From assembly GCA_021818955.1 (NCBI GenBank), contig JAKASR010000002.1:250944-314943 (forward strand): DNA of 64,000 nucleotides. Direction: 5' to 3'. Origin of the DNA: Acidobacteriota bacterium (GTDB taxonomy: Bacteria; Acidobacteriota; Terriglobia; Terriglobales; SCQP01). Positions within the stretch are counted from its first letter, which is position 1, and each line of letters begins with the position of its first letter. Both the position numbers and the translations under genes were made by a program. The notes beneath the pieces were generated by a model, which saw nothing but the letters and a program-made list of their open reading frames with translations, searched no databases and had not been told where the DNA came from. Below are positions 19,177 to 26,860 of the stretch, piece by piece.

Positions 19177-20580
19177 TTAGCGCCCGGCGGCAGCCAGGCA
19201 GCCCGGCCATGTATTTGCGCGCCAATCGCTGCGGCGCTCGGGCCAATAGATGAAATGTCCTTTTTCGACGCGGGCCATGGTGACCGGCGCGATGTTGTTC
19301 AGGGTGTAATCGAAAAAAGCCGTACCGCTGACACCCCGGTATGAATGCAAGGCATAGTGTTTCAGCGCGCCCATGATCCGGGCGCGATTGAGCCCGGCTT
19401 GGCGTATCGCCGTGATCAGCATATTCATGCCGTCATAGGCATAGGCGGCGTAGGCGTCCGGCGCGGTATGGAACCGGCGCGTGTAACGGAGGCGAAACCG
19501 CAGCCATTTTGCACTGAGCCGCGTAGGATCGATTGCTGAAACCGCCACTAGCCCGTCGGCTGACGCGCCGGCGGTTTTGAGCAGGGCGGGATACGCAACC
19601 CGGCTGGATCCAAACACCGGCTGATGCATGCCCATCGCCCGCATCTGCCGTACGATTAGCCCTGCCTGCCGGGCATTGGCCCACAGCACTAGGCCGTCCA
19701 TTCCCAGCCGCTGCAGCTCGCGCAAGGGCCGGGTGAAATTCGTCTCGTACGGCGCAAATTTCACCACCACACTCGGCTGCGCTCCCAGGCGCCGCGCGGT
19801 GTTGAAAAATACTTTGTCGCCCAGCCGGCCGTAACGCGCATTGACCCGCAAGATGGCAACATGCTGCAAGTGCAGATGGTTGAAGATGTAGTCGGCGAGC
19901 GCATAACCCTGCTGGCGATCGTCGGGGAAATTGTGCAGCAGCCAAGGAATGCGGGTCTCGGTGACGGTGGGATCGGTGGTCGCGGTATCGACGATCGGCA
20001 ACTGAATTTTCAGCGCAGCGCGCAGCGCGATGTGAGTGGAGGCGCCATTGACCGAACCCAGCATGCCCCACACCTGCTGGCGATAGCGCATGCGCACGAT
20101 TTCGATGGCGGAGGCGCCCCACAGCGGTTTATCGTTGTGAATTTTCAGCGCGAAGGGCTTACCGTGATAGCCGCCATGAGCATTGGCTTCCGCAAGCGCC
20201 AGTTCGGCGCCGCGCAGCATAGCCATACCGTAAGCGGCGTTAGCATACTCGGGCTGCAGCGGGCCGAGAAATCCCAGGTTGATCGCAGGCAGCTTGCGCC
20301 AATCGGGCGTCGGCAGGCTGCGCGCCGCACCATCGTACGCCAGCGTATCGGGCTGCACGTACCAAAGCGCATAAGGCTTGATATAGCGGCCAAACGGGAA
20401 TGCCTGGGCGGGCATATTGGCATAACGCATCGCCTCGAGCCGCGCGCGCGACGGGCGGGGAACGCAGGCCGCCGATTGCGCCCCCGCCGGCACGACGGAT
20501 ACCGCCATCGCCATTCCCGCTAATGCGCCGGCCGCCCAGCGCACGATGCGATTGGATTGAGTTTTCGTGACGAATTTCAT
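19177..20580 (-). CDS. Orphan type-1 periplasmic binding protein (Leu/Ile/Val-receptor family), paralogue 1
   Basis: 467 aa from the ATG at 20580, which overlaps the stop of the DAHP-synthase gene (ATGA) and has GGAGCCGGAA upstream. Signal peptide ends VVPAGAQSA. Characteristic ligand-binding segments: AYGMAMLRGAELALAEANAHGG, LPIVDTATTDPTVTETRIPW, HVAILRVNARYGRLGDKVFF and DAYAAYAYDGMNMLITAIRQAG. Branched-chain amino-acid receptor family; the ligand cannot be called. Together with the next gene it forms a pair of binding proteins without an ABC transporter, placed between a DAHP synthase and a flavin dehydrogenase. Confidence 0.87.
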   Translation of the reverse strand: MKFVTKTQSNRIVRWAAGALAGMAMAVSVVPAGAQSAACVPRPSRARLEAMRYANMPAQAFPFGRYIKPYALWYVQPDTLAYDGAARSLPTPDWRKLPAINLGFLGPLQPEYANAAYGMAMLRGAELALAEANAHGGYHGKPFALKIHNDKPLWGASAIEIVRMRYRQQVWGMLGSVNGASTHIALRAALKIQLPIVDTATTDPTVTETRIPWLLHNFPDDRQQGYALADYIFNHLHLQHVAILRVNARYGRLGDKVFFNTARRLGAQPSVVVKFAPYETNFTRPLRELQRLGMDGLVLWANARQAGLIVRQMRAMGMHQPVFGSSRVAYPALLKTAGASADGLVAVSAIDPTRLSAKWLRFRLRYTRRFHTAPDAYAAYAYDGMNMLITAIRQAGLNRARIMGALKHYALHSYRGVSGTAFFDYTLNNIAPVTMARVEKGHFIYWPERRSDWRANTWPGCLAAAGR

Positions 20581-21533
20581 TTCCGGCTCCAGGAATTCGG
20601 GGTTGTCCTTCCGGACGCCATGCCGGCTTCGGCCAGTTCCGCTTCGCTCCAATTCGCTTCTGGCGAATTCCCCGGACGGCGCTGCTGAATGAAACGGCTA
20701 ATGCGTTCGAGAGTAGCGGGTTCGATGGCCTGATCGGCATCGCATAACGGCCGACATAAGCTGCGCGGCAGCGCGATTTCTATCAGCAGGCCATCGCTGC
20801 CAGCCTCGATAGCGGCACGGCTGGCGGGCTCGACCCGCGCGGCGATCCCGGTAGCGTGGCTGGGATCCACGATGATGGGCAAGAAAGTGGCAGCCTGAGC
20901 CGCCGGGATGACATTTAAATCCAGCGTGAAGCGTGAATATTCCCCTGCCGTGTGCGACCGGATGCCGCGCTCACAGAGCACGATATTGAGATTGTTTTCC
21001 AGCGCGATGTATTCCGCCGCTCCCAGCCATTCGCACAAGCTGGCGGCCATGCCGCGTTTCAGCAACACCGGCTTGCCCGAACGTCCGACTTCCACCAGCA
21101 GCGGATAGTTCTGCATGCTGCGCGAGCCAATTTGCAACATGTCGGCATAGCGGGCGACGGTCTCCACCAGCCGCACATCAATCACCTCGGTCACCACCGG
21201 CAAGCCGGTGGCGTCGCCGGCCTCGCGCAAAATCTTCAAACCTTCCAGTCCCAAGCCCTGAAAATCGTGCGGCGAGGTGCGAGGCTTATAGGCGCCGCCG
21301 CGCAGCATGTGCGCTCCGGCCTGGCGCGCCGCTCGCGCCAGCGCCAAGGTCTGCTCGTGGTTTTCCACGGCGCACGGGCCGGCAATCACCACCGGCTGGC
21401 CAGCGCCAATCACGATTGCGCCCACACGCGCCGGCCGCCGGCCGCCAGCGCCGTACTCCGGGTTGGTTTGCCGGCTGATCAGCGGGCATACCCGCGGCAG
21501 GTCTTCCACCTCAAGTTTTCCGGCGATGCGCAT
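20577..21533 (-). CDS. aroF: 3-deoxy-7-phosphoheptulonate synthase (DAHP synthase), divergent
   Basis: First enzyme of the shikimate pathway family (type I-beta/KDO8PS group), 318 aa. AAGGAGG 5 bases before the ATG at 21533 fixes the start. Family motifs: VVIAGPCAVENHEQT (metal Cys), GAYKPRTSPHDFQGLG, PVLLKRGMAAS, IVLCERGIRS and IVDPSHATG (metal His). Oddities: GSRSMQNY replaces the usual GARNMQNF, and the last metal segment reads LIEIALPRS instead of IEVHP, although Glu and a later Asp (CDADQ) remain. This and its place in an electron-transfer operon suggest a specialised rather than housekeeping copy. A C-terminal tail of about 30 residues is extra. Confidence 0.85.
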   Translation of the reverse strand: MRIAGKLEVEDLPRVCPLISRQTNPEYGAGGRRPARVGAIVIGAGQPVVIAGPCAVENHEQTLALARAARQAGAHMLRGGAYKPRTSPHDFQGLGLEGLKILREAGDATGLPVVTEVIDVRLVETVARYADMLQIGSRSMQNYPLLVEVGRSGKPVLLKRGMAASLCEWLGAAEYIALENNLNIVLCERGIRSHTAGEYSRFTLDLNVIPAAQAATFLPIIVDPSHATGIAARVEPASRAAIEAGSDGLLIEIALPRSLCRPLCDADQAIEPATLERISRFIQQRRPGNSPEANWSEAELAEAGMASGRTTPNSWSRK

Positions 21534-21590
21534 CTCGCCTCCTTGAGTCCTCCAATGCAGGTCGCGACGGCAGTTCCGTCGCTTGGCCAC

Positions 21591-22079
21591 TTAACTCTCG
21601 TCGGTTTCGAAAATCGCGATTGCTTCCATCTCGATGAGCAATTCGGGCCGGCATAGGATGGCTTGAATGCCGGTTGAGGCGGGCAGCGGATCCAGCCCTT
21701 GACGCCGGAAAAATTCCGTCCGGATCTCGTTAAAGGCTTCGTAATCGCGTTCGATATCGCGTAGATAGCAGGTGGTGCGCACGATGTCTTTCCAACTCGC
21801 GCCTTCGGCTTCGAGCAGGGCGGTGATGTTCTCGTACGCCCGCCAGGCCTGGGCGCGGAAATCACCCGGATTGACGCTGCGCCCATGCTCGTCCACGCTG
21901 GCGGTCCCGGAAATGAACAGGAACGCCACGCCTTTGATGTTGACCCGCAAGCCGCGGGAAAACGATGAGGGTTTGGCGTAGCAATAGGCCTCGTTCAGCA
22001 CCTGCGGCGCGCTTATCGCTTGCTTAGTGACGTGCGTATGCGGGGCGAGCGTGAGGTTGGAGTCGGTTTTGATCATCAT
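21591..22079 (-). CDS. RidA/YjgF-family protein
   Basis: 162 aa, longer than classical 130-residue RidA enamine/imine deaminases because of an N-terminal extension. The core runs from FISGTASVDEHGRSVNPGDF through AQAWRAYENITALLEAEGAS and WKDIVRTTCYLRDIERDYEAF to PASTGIQA. Start MMIKTDSN at 22079 with AGGAGA upstream. The Arg that binds substrate carboxylate in deaminating RidA (usually in the motif after PARS) is not obvious: the segment here is PASTGIQAILC, so deaminase activity is doubtful. The upstream propeller frame runs 56 bases into this gene. Confidence 0.83.
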   Translation of the reverse strand: MMIKTDSNLTLAPHTHVTKQAISAPQVLNEAYCYAKPSSFSRGLRVNIKGVAFLFISGTASVDEHGRSVNPGDFRAQAWRAYENITALLEAEGASWKDIVRTTCYLRDIERDYEAFNEIRTEFFRRQGLDPLPASTGIQAILCRPELLIEMEAIAIFETDES

Positions 22080-23244
22080 AATGGATTCTCCTGGAAGGGC
22101 TGGCGAAACCATGGCTCAAGCCGGCGGCGGTCGCCACCCAGATATCGCGGCCTTGAAAGGCCAGGCTAAGGATGTAGTTATGCGCAATCGAAGATGCAGT
22201 TTCGAGCTTGCGCTGGCGACCGTGGGGATCGGTGATGAGAATTTCGCCCCGCCCCAGCCGCGCGGCGCTGCCTGAGTCAAGCGCTCGCCAGTTCGCCGGA
22301 CGATAAGTGACCCATATGTGCGTGGCGGGATCGAATTCGCAGAGCCCTCTTTGCGTCGCCGCCCATACCCGCCGGCCTTCGAGCGTGACGCCATTGATGA
22401 AATTGGAAGCCAGCCCGCTATCCTGGCGCAGGTAGTTATGCCAGCGCGTGCCATCGTAGCCGCTCAAGCCGAAATACGTTCCCGCCCAGAAGGTGTTGCT
22501 TTGCGGCCCATGCGCTAGGCTGCTGACCATATTGCTGATCAGCCCCTGATTGCGGTAGAGCACAATCTCCGCCGAGCCGTCCGGATCAAGGTACGGGCGC
22601 CAGGTATGCTGGCGCAAGTCGTACGTCACCACCCCGCCGCCCCAAAGCCCCATGTAGGCTTTATGTGGTCCAATCGACAGGGCGTACGCCCAGGGCTCCT
22701 TGAAGGGCGCGCTGGGCTGGCCCAGCACGCTGTAAATGCGCCAGGTATGAGTCCAGATGTTGAGTCGGCTGACGCCGGCGGCGGTTGCCGCCCAGACGTA
22801 GTGGCCGCGCACCGCGACGTTGTACACCAGATCATTGGCCAGGCCGCTCGACAGCACGGTGTAATGCGTGAACTTGCCGCCGGAATAGCGGCTTAATCCC
22901 CCCAGCGCTCCCACCCAGACCGCGCCAGTGGCGTGATCCACCGCCACTGACATGACCGCATAGCCGGCCAGGCCGTCATCGCGGGTAAAAACTTTTTGCA
23001 CCTGGCCATTTTCGATTAACGCCAGCCCATGCTCCGTGCCCGCCCAGACTTTGGCACCCTGGATCGCAACGCTATACACTTCGCCTGCGGGAAAGCCGTT
23101 GGCAGGCGTGTAGTTGATCCAGCGGGTATAGAGTGGCGGAGTTTGCGCCGTCGCCGCGCCCAGCAAGCCGACGGCCAGCAGCACACCGGCGCCCAGCCGC
23201 CTGAGCATGGAGTGCATGGAGAAATCATAGGCATGCGAATTCAT
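22024..23244 (-). CDS. Secreted propeller protein with two-component-regulator-type (Reg_prop) repeats
   Basis: 406 aa; ATG at 23244 overlaps the upstream stop (ATGA). Signal peptide in HSMLRRLGAGVLLAVGLLGAATAQ. Repeats of the form VWAGTEHGLALIENG, VWVGALGGLSRYSGGKF, VWAATAAGVSRLN, FWAGTYFGLSGYDGTRW and VWAATQRGLCEFD are the ligand-sensing propeller blades of hybrid sensor kinases, here without a kinase. The reading frame continues 56 bases into the RidA gene (last residues SRRIHYDDQNRLQPHARP), an unusually long overlap. Role: periplasmic ligand binding, by inference. Confidence 0.82.
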   Translation of the reverse strand: MNSHAYDFSMHSMLRRLGAGVLLAVGLLGAATAQTPPLYTRWINYTPANGFPAGEVYSVAIQGAKVWAGTEHGLALIENGQVQKVFTRDDGLAGYAVMSVAVDHATGAVWVGALGGLSRYSGGKFTHYTVLSSGLANDLVYNVAVRGHYVWAATAAGVSRLNIWTHTWRIYSVLGQPSAPFKEPWAYALSIGPHKAYMGLWGGGVVTYDLRQHTWRPYLDPDGSAEIVLYRNQGLISNMVSSLAHGPQSNTFWAGTYFGLSGYDGTRWHNYLRQDSGLASNFINGVTLEGRRVWAATQRGLCEFDPATHIWVTYRPANWRALDSGSAARLGRGEILITDPHGRQRKLETASSIAHNYILSLAFQGRDIWVATAAGLSHGFASPSRRIHYDDQNRLQPHARPAYARH

Positions 23245-25172
23245 AACGTTTTCAGAAAATCAATCAGCTCGTTGAGCTGTTCTTTGTTCATATCGGAGGT
23301 GATGCCGTGCTGGTCGTGCGGATTGAATTTCGTCCAGATCTCCTCAAGCGTTTTTGCCTCCCCGTTGTGCAGATAGGGCGGACGCATATAGATGCCTTCC
23401 AGCGAGGGCACTTTAAAGGCCTGGACATTGTCTTCCGCGGTTGCGGTGCCGACGTTCATCAGCACGCGCGAGGTGTAATGCGTCAGCGGGGCATGGCAGG
23501 TATAGCAGCGGTCCTTCACCGGGATGAACGCGCCGGTATTGGTATTCGTCCGGAAAAACAACTCGCGCCCGCGTGCCTGCTCAGCGGTCAGCCGTCCGCC
23601 GGGCTCAAGATATGGATTGGGAGGCAGGCGGCGCGCGTTGATGTATGTCACCAGATCTTGCACTTGCCTCGGACTAAAACCCTGCGAGCGGAAGATATAC
23701 ATCGCCGTGCGCGGGCCATCCTGCGTCGCCAGATTAGGATTTAACCCGTTCCACTTGAATGGCGAGGTGCCGCGAATCGCCAGTAAAGTTTTGTTTTCGA
23801 CAATGTCCTGCCCCAGGTGCGGGACTTCAAAACTCCATACCAGCCCATCTTCAAAGCCTTCATCAGGATGGCAGGTGGCGCAGGCAAGCTCGCCATAATT
23901 CGAGTGCCCGGCGCTGAAAAATAGCTGTTGTCCCCGCCGCTTCGCCGTGAGCGGCTGGCGGCCGCCCAGCGCAATCGTGCCAGCTATGACTAGCCGATCG
24001 AGATCGACTATGGTGATGGTGTCGTCGGCGCGATTGGCGATGTAAGCAAAATGATCGCCGGCCACCACCGCGGTGGGATCGTGTCCGGTGGGCAGGCGGC
24101 GGACAATGAAATGCCGGGCAGCATCCAGCCGCCGCGTCAACTCGACCGGCGCGGTGTTCAGAAAATGATTGAGTTTGTCCAGGTTCAGGATGGAGACCCG
24201 ATCGGCGCCGGAAGCGGTAATCAGCGCCCAGGGCGTGTGCAGCGCTACCGCCGCGCCAAATCCGTTGGCATAGGCACGATCCAGATTATCCAGCAGCACT
24301 TCTCGCACCCGCGGTCGGCCGCCCTTGAGCTGAACAATAGCTAACCCGTTCCCCGCATACCAGTCGTGCCGCAACGTTATCAGCGGCACCAGATTGTGCG
24401 GTTGCAGGTAGGGGATGAGCAGTTCGCCCCCGTGCCGCGGCGACGCCTGCGCGATGTGGCGCATTTGAATCGCATCGGGAATAAGAATGCGTCTCGCCAC
24501 CTGCCGCGTTGCCGTATTTATCAGCGTTAATTGGTCCACCGGGCTTTGATCGGCGGGACCAGGCTGCGCCAGCAGGTTGGCGATGGCGATCCAGGGCCTG
24601 CCTTGTATGCGTGCCGCAAATTCCGGAAAATGACCGGACGAGAGCCGGCTGATTTCGCGCCCGCTGGACAGCCGGAGAATCGAAATGTCATTGCCCAGCG
24701 CGTTGGCCACATAAAGAAACCGCCCCGCCGCATCGATCGCCATACCTTCCGGGCCCCATCCTGCCGGAAGAGTGCGCGTTACCTGCAATTTGCGCGTATC
24801 AATCTCGCTGACCGTTTGGCTCCAGGAGTTGGCCGCATACAACTTCCGCCCATCTGCCGAAAGCGCCAGCGCTTTCGGATGCCGTCCCACCGGGATGGCG
24901 GCAATCACACTGCGCGTGCGGGTATCGATCGCCAGCACCTCATTACGGCCCTCGCAGGCCACATACAGCCGCCGGCCATGCGGTGACAGCTTCAAATCCA
25001 CCGGGTTGAAATAGCGCCGGCGGGCGTAAACGCTCGCCCAGTATTGGCTGCCATGCCGTGTTCGCCGCATCGCCAGGCTGGCCGCCGCCAGCGCCAGAAT
25101 CGCGAGCGCCCAGATGGCGCGGCGACTGGCCCCGCGGCGGATCCAATGCGCGCACTGTAACCCGGTTTTCAT
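23241..25172 (-). CDS. YVTN beta-propeller protein fused to a di-haem cytochrome-c-peroxidase-like domain
   Basis: 643 aa. N-terminal hydrophobic segment (ALAILALAAASLAM), then a YVTN/NHL-like propeller (about 55-420) with blades such as PHGRRLYVACEGRNEVLAID and ADGRKLYAANSWSQTVSEID. The C-terminal domain has two c-type haem sites, CATCH (about 430-434) and CYTCH (about 556-560), the latter in a MauG/CcpA-like context with AFKVPSLEGIYMRPPYLHNGEAKTLEEI. It starts with the ATGA overlap to the ASPIC gene. Probable periplasmic electron-transfer partner in this operon. Confidence 0.88.
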   Translation of the reverse strand: MKTGLQCAHWIRRGASRRAIWALAILALAAASLAMRRTRHGSQYWASVYARRRYFNPVDLKLSPHGRRLYVACEGRNEVLAIDTRTRSVIAAIPVGRHPKALALSADGRKLYAANSWSQTVSEIDTRKLQVTRTLPAGWGPEGMAIDAAGRFLYVANALGNDISILRLSSGREISRLSSGHFPEFAARIQGRPWIAIANLLAQPGPADQSPVDQLTLINTATRQVARRILIPDAIQMRHIAQASPRHGGELLIPYLQPHNLVPLITLRHDWYAGNGLAIVQLKGGRPRVREVLLDNLDRAYANGFGAAVALHTPWALITASGADRVSILNLDKLNHFLNTAPVELTRRLDAARHFIVRRLPTGHDPTAVVAGDHFAYIANRADDTITIVDLDRLVIAGTIALGGRQPLTAKRRGQQLFFSAGHSNYGELACATCHPDEGFEDGLVWSFEVPHLGQDIVENKTLLAIRGTSPFKWNGLNPNLATQDGPRTAMYIFRSQGFSPRQVQDLVTYINARRLPPNPYLEPGGRLTAEQARGRELFFRTNTNTGAFIPVKDRCYTCHAPLTHYTSRVLMNVGTATAEDNVQAFKVPSLEGIYMRPPYLHNGEAKTLEEIWTKFNPHDQHGITSDMNKEQLNELIDFLKTL

Positions 25173-26860
25173 CGGCTAGAGGCGAGGCCTTTCGCCGGCG
25201 CTTCGGCTGGTTCCGTGATATGCAATATCTGGTTGGCGGCGATATTTTTCAGTACCTGCACCGTGCCGCTGGGCCAGCGCAGCGTCAATTCATCCACTTG
25301 CGCGTGATCTCCCAGCCCGAAATGCGGCCGCGGATCGGATTGCGACAGGTAGCCGGATTCCGAGATCGCTTCCACCATCTGGCGCAGGCTGCCGGCAACC
25401 GCCTCCAGGCGCGTGCCGTAACCGTCACGGTTACTGCGCGTGCCTTCAAGCTTGATCGTGAGCCAGTGCGCTCGCGCGCCCGCCGGCGGGGTATTGTGCA
25501 GCAAGATGCCCGGCTCTCCCAGCGTAGTCAGAAATGCATCGACATAGCCGTCGTTGTCGTAATCGCCGAAACAGGCGCCGCGGCATACGCGCCGGCTCGC
25601 GAAAAAACTATCGGGCGCGCTTGGCGCCAGATGAAAGCCGCCCTGGCGGTCGTTGCGCAGCAGCAGGCTCTTCATCGGAATCTGCCAAGCCAGGCCGCCG
25701 TCGCCGATAAAGATGTCTTTCCAGCCATCGTTGTCGTAATCGAGCACGCCGTCGCCCCAGGCGACGTATTGCCCGCAGATGCGACCAATTCCCGATTCGT
25801 TCGTGCGATCGATAAAATACGGGCGCTGCCCGGACCGGGCGTTTTGGTAATAGCGATGAAAACTGGCGTCGGAGACGAACAGGTCGAGCCAGCCTTGGTT
25901 GTGCATGTCGGAAAAAATCGGCCCCATCGCCGTAGTCGCTTCCCCGTTTTGCCCATACGCCACGTTTTGCTCGACGGCCACGTTGCTGAAGGTGCCATTG
26001 TGGTTGTTGTGGTAAAGGAAGCTCGGCATGGTGTCGTTGGCGACGAAAATGTCCGGCCAGCCGTCGTTGTCGTAATCACCCACGGTTACGCCCATGGCCC
26101 GTCCCGGAGTGCGCGCAATGCCCGACTCGCGCGATACGTCGGTGAAGGTGCCGTTGCCGTTGTTGTGCAGCAGGCGGTTGAATTCCGGGTCGTAGTCGAG
26201 AGGGCCAGGGTAGTTGTCGCCGGGATAGTAATGCCGGTAGTTGGGGACGAAGCGCAGGTAATTGCCGATGAATAAATCCAGGCGCCCGTCGCGATCGTAA
26301 TCGAGGAACGCCGCGCCGGTGGCATAGTGCGGATTGAATACTCCGGCGTCGCCGGTGACGTCGGTGAAGGTGCCGTCGCCGTTATTGTGGTAAAGCACCG
26401 AATGCCGGTAACCGGTGACAAAGATATCCGGCCAGCCATCGTTATCGAAATCGCCTACGGTGACACCGATACCGAAGCCCACCCCGCCGACGCCGGCCGC
26501 GCGCGTGACGTCGGTAAAAGTGCCATCGCCATTATTGCGATAGAGATGGTTGCTGGCGCTCAGGCCATCGGGAGCGGAATGATTGGTGACGCCTTCGACA
26601 AAACGTCCGTTGACCACATAAAGGTCGAGCAGGCCGTCGTTGTTGTAATCAAGCCAGGCGCAGCCCGAGCCGGTGCCTTCCAGAATCGAACTGAGGTGCT
26701 TCTCTCCAAAGCTATGCCGAAAGCGTATGCCCGAGGGCGCCGTGACATCGAGAAATTGCGGCGCGGGCGGCAGATCGGCCGCGCGGGTGGTGCCCCGCAG
26801 CGCCCAGGCGGGAATTCCCGCCGCGGCGCCGGCCAACAATTGTCGTCGCGTCAGCTTCAT
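25169..26860 (-). CDS. Tat-exported FG-GAP/ASPIC-UnbV (CRTAC1-type) propeller protein
   Basis: 563 aa from ATG 26860 (MKLTRRQLLAGAAAG, twin-arginine signal; GAGG about 7 bases upstream; ATGA overlap with the preceding gene). At least six FG-GAP calcium-binding blades are visible: YNNDGLLDLYVVNG, DFDNDGWPDIFVTG, DYDRDGRLDLFIGN, DYDNDGWPDIFVAND, YDNDGWKDIFIGD and DYDNDGYVDAFL. The C-terminus NRDGYGTRLEAVAGS to HFGLGDHAQVDELTLRWPSG is the ASPIC/UnbV domain. Function of the family is unknown; likely extracellular binding. Confidence 0.9.
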   Translation of the reverse strand: MKLTRRQLLAGAAAGIPAWALRGTTRAADLPPAPQFLDVTAPSGIRFRHSFGEKHLSSILEGTGSGCAWLDYNNDGLLDLYVVNGRFVEGVTNHSAPDGLSASNHLYRNNGDGTFTDVTRAAGVGGVGFGIGVTVGDFDNDGWPDIFVTGYRHSVLYHNNGDGTFTDVTGDAGVFNPHYATGAAFLDYDRDGRLDLFIGNYLRFVPNYRHYYPGDNYPGPLDYDPEFNRLLHNNGNGTFTDVSRESGIARTPGRAMGVTVGDYDNDGWPDIFVANDTMPSFLYHNNHNGTFSNVAVEQNVAYGQNGEATTAMGPIFSDMHNQGWLDLFVSDASFHRYYQNARSGQRPYFIDRTNESGIGRICGQYVAWGDGVLDYDNDGWKDIFIGDGGLAWQIPMKSLLLRNDRQGGFHLAPSAPDSFFASRRVCRGACFGDYDNDGYVDAFLTTLGEPGILLHNTPPAGARAHWLTIKLEGTRSNRDGYGTRLEAVAGSLRQMVEAISESGYLSQSDPRPHFGLGDHAQVDELTLRWPSGTVQVLKNIAANQILHITEPAEAPAKGLASSR

